Below, piece after piece: positions 1-5,123 of a DNA stretch of 7,731 bases. The first letter of the stretch is position 1; the number at the start of each line of letters is the position of its first letter. The notes beneath the pieces were generated by a model, which saw only the letters and a program-made list of their open reading frames with translations, ran no database searches and was not told the origin of the DNA. The DNA comes from an uncultured Methylococcaceae bacterium (GTDB taxonomy: Bacteria > Pseudomonadota > Gammaproteobacteria > Methylococcales > Methylomonadaceae), in contig CAIMDR010000621.1 in NCBI GenBank assembly GCA_903839795.1, positions 1-7,731 on the forward strand, read 5' to 3'. Made by a program: the position numbers and the translations under genes.

Positions 1-10
1 GTAATCATTC

Positions 11-93
11 AGTCCCCCTCTTTAACAAAGAGGGGTTAGGGGAGATTTTATTAGATAAATCCCCCTCAATCCCCCTTTGTCAAAGGGGGAAGT
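11..93. repeat. MITE-like imperfect palindrome, C/G-tract type
   Basis: The two halves (about 11-49 and 56-93) are near reverse complements around a centre near 52. Each half also folds on itself: CCCCTCTTT/AAAGAGGGG on the left and TCCCCCTTTG/CAAAGGGGGA on the right. The element therefore is two hairpins in inverted orientation, the layout of a small non-autonomous palindromic repeat. It has no coding capacity. Repeats with such C-run and G-run arms recur in intergenic DNA of various bacteria. Membership in a named family is not claimed. Confidence 0.6.
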
Positions 94-126
94 GAATAAC
101 TACGTTAAATCAAATATATTAGCACT

Positions 127-151
127 GGCTTTACGCCTGCCTTTTAAAGCC
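127..151. repeat. Short inverted repeat (7-bp arms)
   Basis: GGCTTTA at 127-133 pairs with TAAAGCC at 145-151, leaving a loop of about 11 bases. It directly precedes the REP-like hairpin at 164-190 and may be the flank of the same repeated unit. No T-tract follows on either strand, so it is not an obvious terminator. Confidence 0.35.
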
Positions 152-163
152 ACGATGTGATCA

Positions 164-190
164 GGGCAGCCCGCAAGGGACTACCCCTAC
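164..190 (-). repeat. REP-like hairpin with GTAG head
   Basis: Read on the minus strand, GTAG (190-187) is followed by GGGTAG (186-181), a bulged T, CCC (179-177), a TTGC loop, GGG (172-170) and CTGCCC (169-164). The arms pair fully with one G-T wobble and one bulge. A GTAG or GTGG tetranucleotide ahead of a bulged hairpin is the hallmark of bacterial REP sequences, which are moved by RAYT (TnpA-REP) transposases. No second inverted copy that would make a REPIN was found nearby, and no RAYT gene lies in the window. Confidence 0.5.
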
Positions 191-209
191 AGCAATTAGC
201 TTCGATGAC

Positions 210-245
210 GGAATCGAGGAATTGGATTCGATTATCCTCGATTCC
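210..245. repeat. Perfect 11-bp inverted repeat downstream of the ASCH gene
   Basis: GGAATCGAGGA at 210-220 is exactly matched by TCCTCGATTCC at 235-245 across a 14-base loop. It lies about 54 bases past the stop codon of the ASCH gene on the minus strand, so it could fold in that transcript's 3' end. No run of T follows the stem in the direction of transcription, so a classical intrinsic terminator is not supported. It may be part of the dense repeat cluster at 1-250. Confidence 0.5.
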
Positions 246-298
246 ACTCGGTTGCATCGAGGCTACTGGTGTCTGTGCCGGGTGAAATATCAGCTTTA

Positions 299-685
299 TC
301 AAGCATGATTGTGTTCGGTTTGAGCTGAAAAAGTATGAACCCATACCAGACTGTCAGCATTCCAGGTCATGCCTGCGTGCATTTTTAAAATGATGTCTTT
401 GTACACTTCAAGATTGGGATAACCTTCTGCGTGGGCGTCTGCATCAGTCATATCACCTAAACGCTGACGCGTTAAATCGGTCACCATAAAAGTCATGCCT
501 TCCAGGTCAAACGTTTCACCCGGTAAACCATAAATACCATCACGACGTTGCTGGGTTTTTGTTCCGGCTTTTGTGGCAGCGACCAGTTTTGGGTGAGTGA
601 CTAAACGGTCTATTGAACAGGTTTTTGGTGGGTAAGCTTCCATTGAGGGTTCCAGGTAGGTAAAAATGACACCATTGTACACCAC
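299..685 (-). CDS. ASCH domain (PUA-like) protein
   Basis: A 128-residue protein that fits the ASCH family, a PUA-like beta-barrel fold linked to RNA binding and, in YqfB, to hydrolysis of N4-acetylcytidine. The family's G-x-K-x-x-x-R element is seen as GTKTQQRR (41-48). It is followed by a hydrophobic strand (MTFMVTDL, 64-71), then DMTDADAHAEGY (78-89), the usual T-x-x-D-A-x-x-E-G helix entry, and a closing VWVHTF strand (114-119). The exact substrate is unknown. The start is a GTG at 685 with another GTG in the next codon and no good Shine-Dalgarno; an in-frame ATG at 643 would remove 14 residues, and a stop five codons upstream rules out a longer form. It lies 72 bases after the lipoprotein gene on the same strand, so read-through from the lipid-transport operon is possible, but no functional link is evident. 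Confidence 0.75.
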   Translation of the reverse strand: MVYNGVIFTYLEPSMEAYPPKTCSIDRLVTHPKLVAATKAGTKTQQRRDGIYGLPGETFDLEGMTFMVTDLTRQRLGDMTDADAHAEGYPNLEVYKDIILKMHAGMTWNADSLVWVHTFSAQTEHNHA

Positions 686-757
686 CCAGAGAAAGGACGA
701 CTAAAGCCGATTATCTGTTTCTGGTGATGCCGCTGAATGCAACGGTATTATTTATCA

Positions 758-1312
758 TTATTTATAAGGTAATCCCGCCAGCCAGACCTGAATTTTGTTG
801 GCGGCTTGTCGGGTTAACGCAGAAAAACCATTGACGGCACCTGCCGCATCGGGGGTTGGCGTGGGTTGTTCCAGATAAAACGCTTGTGTACCGATTTTTT
901 TCTTGTCGTCATTAGCATACGCTTCCACAACAAAACGCAGTACGACTTTGGCTTTGTCGGGTGCATCGAATTGCTGCTCAAAATCAGTCAGACGGATAAT
1001 TAAAGGATGATTTTGTGTTTTGCCGCTGGCGATTAATAGTTGTTCAAATAGTTCAGGCGGTGAAGCAATCCAAAGATCCAGTGCATAGAAACCTACTTGC
1101 GTGGGCGCTGCATAAAGCAGTCGGTAACGAAGGCGATTATCCCAAAGCCATGTGGGCGCATCCACGGTAATTGCAGGTTCGATATTCTTGCCGTTTAAAA
1201 CGGGAACAGGCAGGCCAAAATCGTGTACGGCCGGATGTTTCTTTGAAACACTACAACCGGTGTTAAACATGACCGTTAAAAATACCAGCAAACAGAATAA
1301 TAAATGTTTCAT
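758..1312 (-). CDS. ABC-type transport auxiliary lipoprotein (PqiC/YmbA-like)
   Basis: A 184-residue predicted lipoprotein. A hydrophobic signal (residues 3-16) ends in a lipobox-like FNTGC, so Cys20 would be lipidated; the -3 residue is Asn, which is unusual. The next residue is Ser, not Asp, consistent with transfer to the outer membrane. The body matches the auxiliary lipoprotein family (DUF330): NRLRYRLLYAAP (59-70), FYALDLWIASPPELF (75-89) and a C-terminal segment rich in aromatic and charged residues. Members of this family work with MCE transporters, probably by docking the periplasmic part at the outer membrane. Its ATG overlaps the stop of the MCE gene by four bases (ATGA), and AAGGA lies six bases upstream, so translational coupling is likely. 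It is the last gene of the operon. Confidence 0.85.
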   Translation of the reverse strand: MKHLLFCLLVFLTVMFNTGCSVSKKHPAVHDFGLPVPVLNGKNIEPAITVDAPTWLWDNRLRYRLLYAAPTQVGFYALDLWIASPPELFEQLLIASGKTQNHPLIIRLTDFEQQFDAPDKAKVVLRFVVEAYANDDKKKIGTQAFYLEQPTPTPDAAGAVNGFSALTRQAANKIQVWLAGLPYK

Positions 1313-2223
1313 TTGGGATCCTTGTAGCCGGGTTCACCGGGGCCTGAACCTTGTTGATCAGGGCCCAGCAATAAGGCTTGTGGATTATTATCCAGCGCTG
1401 CGGCGGCTCTTTTTACTTGTTGGGCGGTCGCTTGTAATTCGGTAAGCAATTTATTCACTTTCGGTAAGGTGGTTTGCATCAACAAATCACTGGCTGTCTC
1501 ACCGGTATTAAGCAGATGATCTGCTTTTGTACTGAGGTTTTGCACGTCGTTGGTTAATAGCTGTAAATCGTGGGTTAGTTCATTGATATGAGCCAAGGTT
1601 TTTTGGCTGTCTGTGGTTAAAGCGGGAATACCGGCCAGCGCCTTATCAATGCTCTTTCGCAATTCAGAAATTTTACTGGTTAACGTACTCAGGTTGCTTA
1701 AAATATCACCTATATTTTTTTCATTTTCAACAGTTAACAACGAACTCAGTCGCAACATTAAATTATCCGCTTTGTGCAAAAGCTCTTCTCCCGAGCTCAT
1801 CAATTTGTCAGTCATGGAGGGTACTAAAGGAATGCGCGATAAAGGATCATCTCCAGGTTGTAATACAGCAGGTAACGTACCGGAATCTTCTAATTGAATC
1901 TGAGTAAGTCCGGTTACCCCTTTTAAGCGTAAAGTCGCAAAAACGCCTCGGGTAAATACAATCTCTTTATCGACTTCAACCGAAACCAGAATAATGCCGG
2001 CATCATTGGGATCAAACAGAATTTTTTTCACTTTTCCTACGGCAATGCCCCGAAAAAAAACCGTTGATTCGGGGTTAAGACCGGACACAGACTTTAGGGT
2101 TGAAATCACATAAACATTCCGCTCCCTTTCAAAATGGCCTATCCAATAAATAACCGCAGTCACCCCCATCACAAAAATAATCAAAAAAAGACCGGTGACC
2201 AATGCGTGTTTATCTCTACCCAT
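1309..2223 (-). CDS. MCE/MlaD family periplasmic substrate-binding protein
   Basis: A 304-residue MCE-domain protein. One N-terminal membrane anchor (residues 8-28) is followed by the MCE domain (about 37-115), including GLNPESTVFFRGIAVGKV (48-65) and the family's LRLKGVTGLTQIQL strands (98-111). A long helical region rich in leucine, serine and threonine (about 137-280) is predicted to form coiled coils or a needle-like barrel. It ends with PQALLLG (281-287), a motif often found near the end of such proteins, and a Gly/Pro/Lys-rich tail. MCE proteins form hexameric rings that channel lipids between inner and outer membranes. It is about 120 residues longer than E. coli MlaD (183 residues), nearer to the longer single-MCE proteins found with auxiliary lipoproteins. 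It overlaps the ATPase gene by eight bases and has a good AGAGG site six bases before its ATG. Confidence 0.9.
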   Translation of the reverse strand: MGRDKHALVTGLFLIIFVMGVTAVIYWIGHFERERNVYVISTLKSVSGLNPESTVFFRGIAVGKVKKILFDPNDAGIILVSVEVDKEIVFTRGVFATLRLKGVTGLTQIQLEDSGTLPAVLQPGDDPLSRIPLVPSMTDKLMSSGEELLHKADNLMLRLSSLLTVENEKNIGDILSNLSTLTSKISELRKSIDKALAGIPALTTDSQKTLAHINELTHDLQLLTNDVQNLSTKADHLLNTGETASDLLMQTTLPKVNKLLTELQATAQQVKRAAAALDNNPQALLLGPDQQGSGPGEPGYKDPK

Positions 2224-2998
2224 GAGTAGCCTCTTGATATTGAAATACCCGCTGAGCGCGTTTATTGTAAAAAAATTTTTCGATGAACGGATGTTTGCAG
2301 CTTAACACCGAAGCCAGTGACCCAAAAGCAACCAATTGATTATCCGCCAACACGGCAACCTGAGTACATAAGTCCCTTAAAATATCCAAATCATGGGTCA
2401 CCATAACCACCGTAAAATGATGAGCGCGATGCAGTTCTGATAACAGACTGACAAAATCTTCGCTTGAAATAGGGTCCAAGCCGGAGGTGGGTTCATCCAG
2501 CAACAACAGTCCCGGTTCCAACACCATGGTGCGAGCCAAGGCTACCCGTTTGATCATACCGCCGGATAAGTCGGCAGGTTTTAGCCAGGCATCATGGTCA
2601 GCCAGTCCGACCATTGACAGCTTCATAAAGACGATACGTTTGATTAATTCTTCATCCTTAAAACCCAGTTCCCGTAACGGGAAGGCGATATTATCAAAAA
2701 CATTTAACACGCTGAATAATGCGCCTTTCTGAAATAAAACACCGCAATTATAGCGCAACCGCTGGCCGTGATCGGCGTCCACATTTTTTAAAGATTGACC
2801 CATAACAAACACTTCGCCTTGAGTGGGTATTTGCAAACCAATAATTTCACGTAGCAAGGTGGTTTTACCACACCCCGATGCGCCTACCAAGCCCAATATC
2901 TCGCCACGTTTCAGAGTAAGATTAATATCCTCATGAACAATTTTATCATCGAAACGGGTGTAAATATGCTCCAAGCGTATCGCATCGAATGAGGTCAT
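2216..2998 (-). CDS. MlaF-like ABC transporter ATP-binding protein
   Basis: A 260-residue ATPase with all the expected ABC motifs: Walker A GASGCGKT (39-46), Q-loop Gln90 in VLFQKGALF, signature LSGGM (144-148) followed by KR, Walker B LLLLDEP (164-170), D-loop SGLDP and switch His202 in VTHD. The Q-loop context FQKGALFSVLNVFDNIAFPLRE and the LSGGMxKRxALAR form are typical of the MlaF/Mkl branch that drives MCE lipid transporters, not of importers with binding proteins. It would power movement of phospholipid or a related lipid through the permease. The start ATG overlaps the permease stop by four bases (ATGA), consistent with coupled translation; its own ribosome site is weak. The C-terminal extension (about 235-260), with an aromatic HPFIEKFFYNKRAQR stretch, resembles the tail that stabilises MlaF in other species. 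Confidence 0.92.
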   Translation of the reverse strand: MTSFDAIRLEHIYTRFDDKIVHEDINLTLKRGEILGLVGASGCGKTTLLREIIGLQIPTQGEVFVMGQSLKNVDADHGQRLRYNCGVLFQKGALFSVLNVFDNIAFPLRELGFKDEELIKRIVFMKLSMVGLADHDAWLKPADLSGGMIKRVALARTMVLEPGLLLLDEPTSGLDPISSEDFVSLLSELHRAHHFTVVMVTHDLDILRDLCTQVAVLADNQLVAFGSLASVLSCKHPFIEKFFYNKRAQRVFQYQEATHG

Positions 2999-4134
2999 GG
3001 CATGCCTACGCCCATAAATAAAATAGCAAAGACGGCATCAATCATAATAACTACGGTAATGGAGGCCACCACAGAGTTAGTTGTTTCACTGCCCAGACTT
3101 TCGGTATTGGGTTTAATTCTAAAACCAAAATGACAGGCAATTAGGGCAATCATAAGGCCAAAGACAGCACTTTTACCCAAACCAATAAACACATTGAGTA
3201 ACGGCACCACATTAGGCAGTTTAAGAAAAAACTGCTGATAACTGATATCCAAGGTATTTTGCGCCGAAAACATGCCGCCTAGCAGCGCTGAGGCGCTAGT
3301 CCAGGCACTTAAAAGCGGCATGACCAGCGTCAACGCCATCACTTTGGGCAGAATCAAGCGCAAAGAATGGGAAATACCCATTGCAGACAAGGCATCCAAT
3401 TCTTCAGTAACACGCATGATGCCTATTTGTGCCGTCATGGATGAGCCGGAACGACCCGCCACCAGAATGGCGGCTAACAAAGGGCCCAATTCACGAATAA
3501 TACTTAAGCCAAGAATATCAATAATATAAATTTCCGCACCGAAGGTTTTTAATTGTAAGGCCGATAAATAACTCAGCACGACACCAATCAAAAAGCCCAC
3601 CAGCGCTGTAATCCCTAAAGCCCTGACACCGGCATCATAAATCGTGATGGAAATTTCAGAAACGGGAATTTCTTGCGGATGACGTAACAAATAACTTACA
3701 TCCAAAACCAGTTGGCCCAACAAAGTGATCAAGCTTAATAGTTGTGCCCAAAAGCCCCAAATCAGGTGTTGAACCGTGTTAAAAAATAAACTGAACCAAG
3801 CATTGACGGGTTCTGCAGTCGGCACACTCTGGGCCTGCCAGCGATTAAATAAACGCTGGTGTTCTGGTTTAACCTGTAACAGATTAGGTAGTTGTTGCCC
3901 CCAAGATTGCCAGATAATCAAAGCTGCCGTACTGTCCAGTTCGTCCACTAAAAGCATGTCCCATTGCGTGGCTTTATCGACGGCATTAAGGCTTATTTTT
4001 TGTTGCAGATCAGGCATTATCGCCAAATTACGAAGATTCCAACAGCCGGTTAAGCGCACAGTCAACTGCCCGTCGTTATTCAAATCGACTAACAGTTGTG
4101 GTAGTAAATCCGGACTTGCTTCGGTTTCAATCAT
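2995..4134 (-). CDS. MlaE family permease with fused N-terminal STAS domain
   Basis: A 379-residue two-domain inner-membrane protein. Residues 12-100 look like a STAS domain (GQLTVRLTGCWNLRNL, then MLLVDELDSTAALIIW, a STAS-type beta-strand and helix). Residues about 115-379 are a MlaE permease with the hallmark cytoplasmic coupling region: RELGPLLAAILVAGRSGSS (214-232) and RVTEELDALSAMG (241-253). Several hydrophobic segments follow, ending in a helix at 355-375. In E. coli the STAS protein MlaB is separate and binds MlaF; here it is joined to the permease, and no stand-alone MlaB gene is present. The start ATG has no clear Shine-Dalgarno and is preceded in frame by a stop three codons upstream. 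It is the first gene of a tightly overlapping four-gene operon. No promoter could be picked with confidence between 4135 and 4342. Confidence 0.9.
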   Translation of the reverse strand: MIETEASPDLLPQLLVDLNNDGQLTVRLTGCWNLRNLAIMPDLQQKISLNAVDKATQWDMLLVDELDSTAALIIWQSWGQQLPNLLQVKPEHQRLFNRWQAQSVPTAEPVNAWFSLFFNTVQHLIWGFWAQLLSLITLLGQLVLDVSYLLRHPQEIPVSEISITIYDAGVRALGITALVGFLIGVVLSYLSALQLKTFGAEIYIIDILGLSIIRELGPLLAAILVAGRSGSSMTAQIGIMRVTEELDALSAMGISHSLRLILPKVMALTLVMPLLSAWTSASALLGGMFSAQNTLDISYQQFFLKLPNVVPLLNVFIGLGKSAVFGLMIALIACHFGFRIKPNTESLGSETTNSVVASITVVIMIDAVFAILFMGVGMP

Positions 4135-4212
4135 GGAAGGGTGTTACAGGGGTCAAGTAGTGTCGAGTGGTTGCGATACAAGGTTGCATAGCTCAATCTT
4201 ATTAAGTTAAGT

Positions 4213-4268
4213 CGTTCGCTGAGCGAAGTCGAAGCGATTTTGCTGGCTTCGGCTCCGCTCAGCCAACG
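4213..4268. repeat. Palindromic intergenic repeat (23-bp arms)
   Basis: Arms at 4213-4235 and 4246-4268 are reverse complements at 20 of 23 positions around a 10-base spacer. The core GCTGAGCG...GTCGAAGC and GCTTCGGC...GCTCAGC resembles short palindromes repeated between genes in many proteobacterial and cyanobacterial genomes. It lies between the ends of the cupin transcript and the start of the permease gene, both on the minus strand, and could fold in a read-through RNA. No T-tract adjoins it, so it is not a plain terminator. Confidence 0.6.
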
Positions 4269-4342
4269 GTTTATCTTTCCAAGCGCTTTGAGGGGAAGGG
4301 ATACTCAAAAAAGCTTTCGCAACTATCGCGCTACTTACTGGT

Positions 4343-4618
4343 TTAGTCGTAGCTGTAATGCTTGCGTAACGCCTTGACGACTTCCCATTGGCTGTTTAGA
4401 CCGGCGGGAAAAACAACCAGATCACCCGGCAAGATTCGGACGGGTTCACCGCCCTCAGGTGTCACCAAAATTTCGCCTTCCAGAATATACGCAGTTTCTG
4501 TTTCGTCAAAGTCGATTGGAAACTTGGAGACTTCTTTTTCCCAAATTTCCCAATTAGCGACATTTAATTCTTTTAAACGTTCTTCGCTGGGGTTATGTTC
4601 TATTGTGATTTGTGGCAT
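4343..4618 (-). CDS. Small cupin protein (DUF861/cupin_3 type)
   Basis: A 91-residue single-domain cupin. Residues 28-89 fit the cupin_3 family (EutQ and ureidoglycine aminohydrolase-like): FPIDFDETETAYILEGEILVTP (first cupin motif, 33-54), ILPGDLVVFPAGLNSQW (second motif, 62-78) and a closing KALRKHY (82-88). The usual metal-binding histidines of motif 1 are absent, Glu/Asp taking their place as is common in this family, so an enzymatic role cannot be assumed. AGGA stands five bases before the ATG. A candidate promoter sits at 4655-4682. It is separated from the lipid-transport operon by about 200 bases and a palindromic repeat, so it is probably a separate transcription unit. The physiological role is unknown. 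Confidence 0.82.
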   Translation of the reverse strand: MPQITIEHNPSEERLKELNVANWEIWEKEVSKFPIDFDETETAYILEGEILVTPEGGEPVRILPGDLVVFPAGLNSQWEVVKALRKHYSYD

Positions 4619-4654
4619 GTGTATCCTGAACTACTATAAATTAATTGAGCAGCG

Positions 4655-4682
4655 ATTTTAACACTTTTCAGTGCCTTGTCGG
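4655..4682 (-). promoter_or_regulatory. Candidate sigma70 promoter for the cupin gene
   Basis: On the minus strand CCGACA (4682-4677, 4 of 6 matches to the -35 consensus) and TAAAAT (4660-4655, 5 of 6 matches to the -10 consensus) are spaced by 16 bases. Initiation near 4648 would give a leader of about 30 bases, ending in the AGGA site of the cupin gene. Confidence 0.35.
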
Positions 4683-4760
4683 TAAAATTACGTGTTGGTT
4701 CATTCTTGGATATGGCTTTAAATGAATTATTTTTCCTAACTATTTGACAGATAGCATTTT

Positions 4761-4795
4761 ACAGACTTATCCACAAAACCTGTGGATAAGTCTGT
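4761..4795. promoter_or_regulatory. Perfect 15-bp inverted repeat with two DnaA boxes
   Basis: ACAGACTTATCCACA (4761-4775) and TGTGGATAAGTCTGT (4781-4795) are exact reverse complements around the loop AAACC. Each arm contains TTATCCACA, the consensus high-affinity DnaA box of E. coli: one on the plus strand at 4767-4775, one on the minus strand at 4789-4781. In neither direction is the stem followed by a T-tract; on the minus strand AAAA follows. This argues against an intrinsic terminator. It could bind DnaA for gene control or titration, or some other dyad-binding regulator. Confidence 0.55.
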
Positions 4796-4850
4796 GTATT
4801 ACTGATTGAGTTGCCCCCTAAATGCATAATTTTTATTGAGATTTGTTAGA

Positions 4851-4879
4851 TTGACTAAAAACTACACAATGCTTATAGG
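4851..4879 (+). promoter_or_regulatory. Candidate distal sigma70 promoter
   Basis: TTGACT (4851-4856, 5 of 6) and TATAGG (4874-4879, 4 of 6) are separated by exactly 17 bases. Transcription from near 4886 would run to the phosphoesterase gene with a leader of about 240 bases, or produce a small RNA. The -35 hexamer lies within one arm of the distant TTGACTAAAA/TTTTAGTCAA inverted repeat. Confidence 0.4.
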
Positions 4880-5053
4880 TTATTAAAAATCAATAAGTTA
4901 CAGTCAGTATTTGAGTTTTTACGGCTAAGTTAACGGCCCTTTTAGTCAAATCACTTTGGCAGATAATAATGTGTGGGTAAGTGATAAACAATCAACGCTG
5001 AAATGCGGCTGATTGAAAATCATGACGGATCGTTTTTAAATTAATTTATCAAA

Positions 5054-5086
5054 TGTAACCGGAATTTAACATTCGATACTTATAGT
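5054..5086 (+). promoter_or_regulatory. Pho-box-like promoter of the phosphoesterase gene
   Basis: TGTAAC (5054-5059) and TTTAAC (5065-5070) form a direct repeat with an 11-base period, matching the PhoB half-site TGTCAY at 5 of 6 and 4 of 6 positions. Ten bases later comes TATAGT (5081-5086), a good -10 element. The E. coli phoA promoter, as I recall it, has the same arrangement: half-sites 11 bases apart, ten bases, then TATAGT. Start of transcription near 5093 would give a leader of about 30 bases. No good -35 hexamer is visible, as expected for a PhoB-activated promoter. Confidence 0.45.
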
Positions 5087-5123
5087 TTGATATTCCGAAA
5101 ATCAAAAAGAAAGATTAATCCTT

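Larger units (their letters stand above)
4619..5123. other. AT-rich divergent intergenic region
   Basis: About 500 bases without a credible coding region between the divergently transcribed cupin and phosphoesterase genes. It holds the candidate cupin promoter (4655-4682), the double DnaA-box palindrome (4761-4795), a sigma70-like promoter (4851-4879), a distant inverted repeat (TTGACTAAAA at 4851-4860 with TTTTAGTCAA at 4940-4949), a small imperfect hairpin (CAATCA at 4989-4994 with TGATTG at 5010-5015) and the Pho-box-like promoter (5054-5086). The stretch is larger than two simple promoters need, so a small RNA or a long leader is possible but unproven. Confidence 0.7.

Noticed and set aside
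11..93. CRISPR array
   Set aside because: Only two inverted, not direct, repeat units and no regular spacers.
144..344. 66-codon minus-strand open frame
   Set aside because: It crosses the repeat hairpins and overlaps the end of the ASCH gene in another frame, with no recognisable protein features.
3776..4210. 144-codon plus-strand open frame opposite the permease gene
   Set aside because: Antisense to a well-supported gene; the translation is cysteine-rich and low in plausible structure, typical of a shadow frame.
4290..4342. Terminator of the cupin gene
   Set aside because: On the minus strand a run of six T follows GCGAAAGC near 4305-4320, but the stem that precedes it is only two or three base pairs, too weak to call.
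4362..4661. Plus-strand 99-codon frame opposite the cupin gene
   Set aside because: The minus-strand frame has a clear cupin fold and ribosome site; the plus frame has neither.
4744..4773. Plus-strand promoter TTGACA with TATCCA
   Set aside because: The -35 is perfect, but the -10 candidate matches only the first three bases and lies within the DnaA-box palindrome; too weak to list as a feature.
4761..4795. Intrinsic terminator
   Set aside because: The stem is perfect but no T-tract follows it on either strand; the flanking T run lies on the wrong side.
4660..5123. Replication origin
   Set aside because: There are only two DnaA boxes, no clustered additional boxes, no clear 13-mer unwinding repeats and no dnaA, gidA, rpmH or rep gene nearby.
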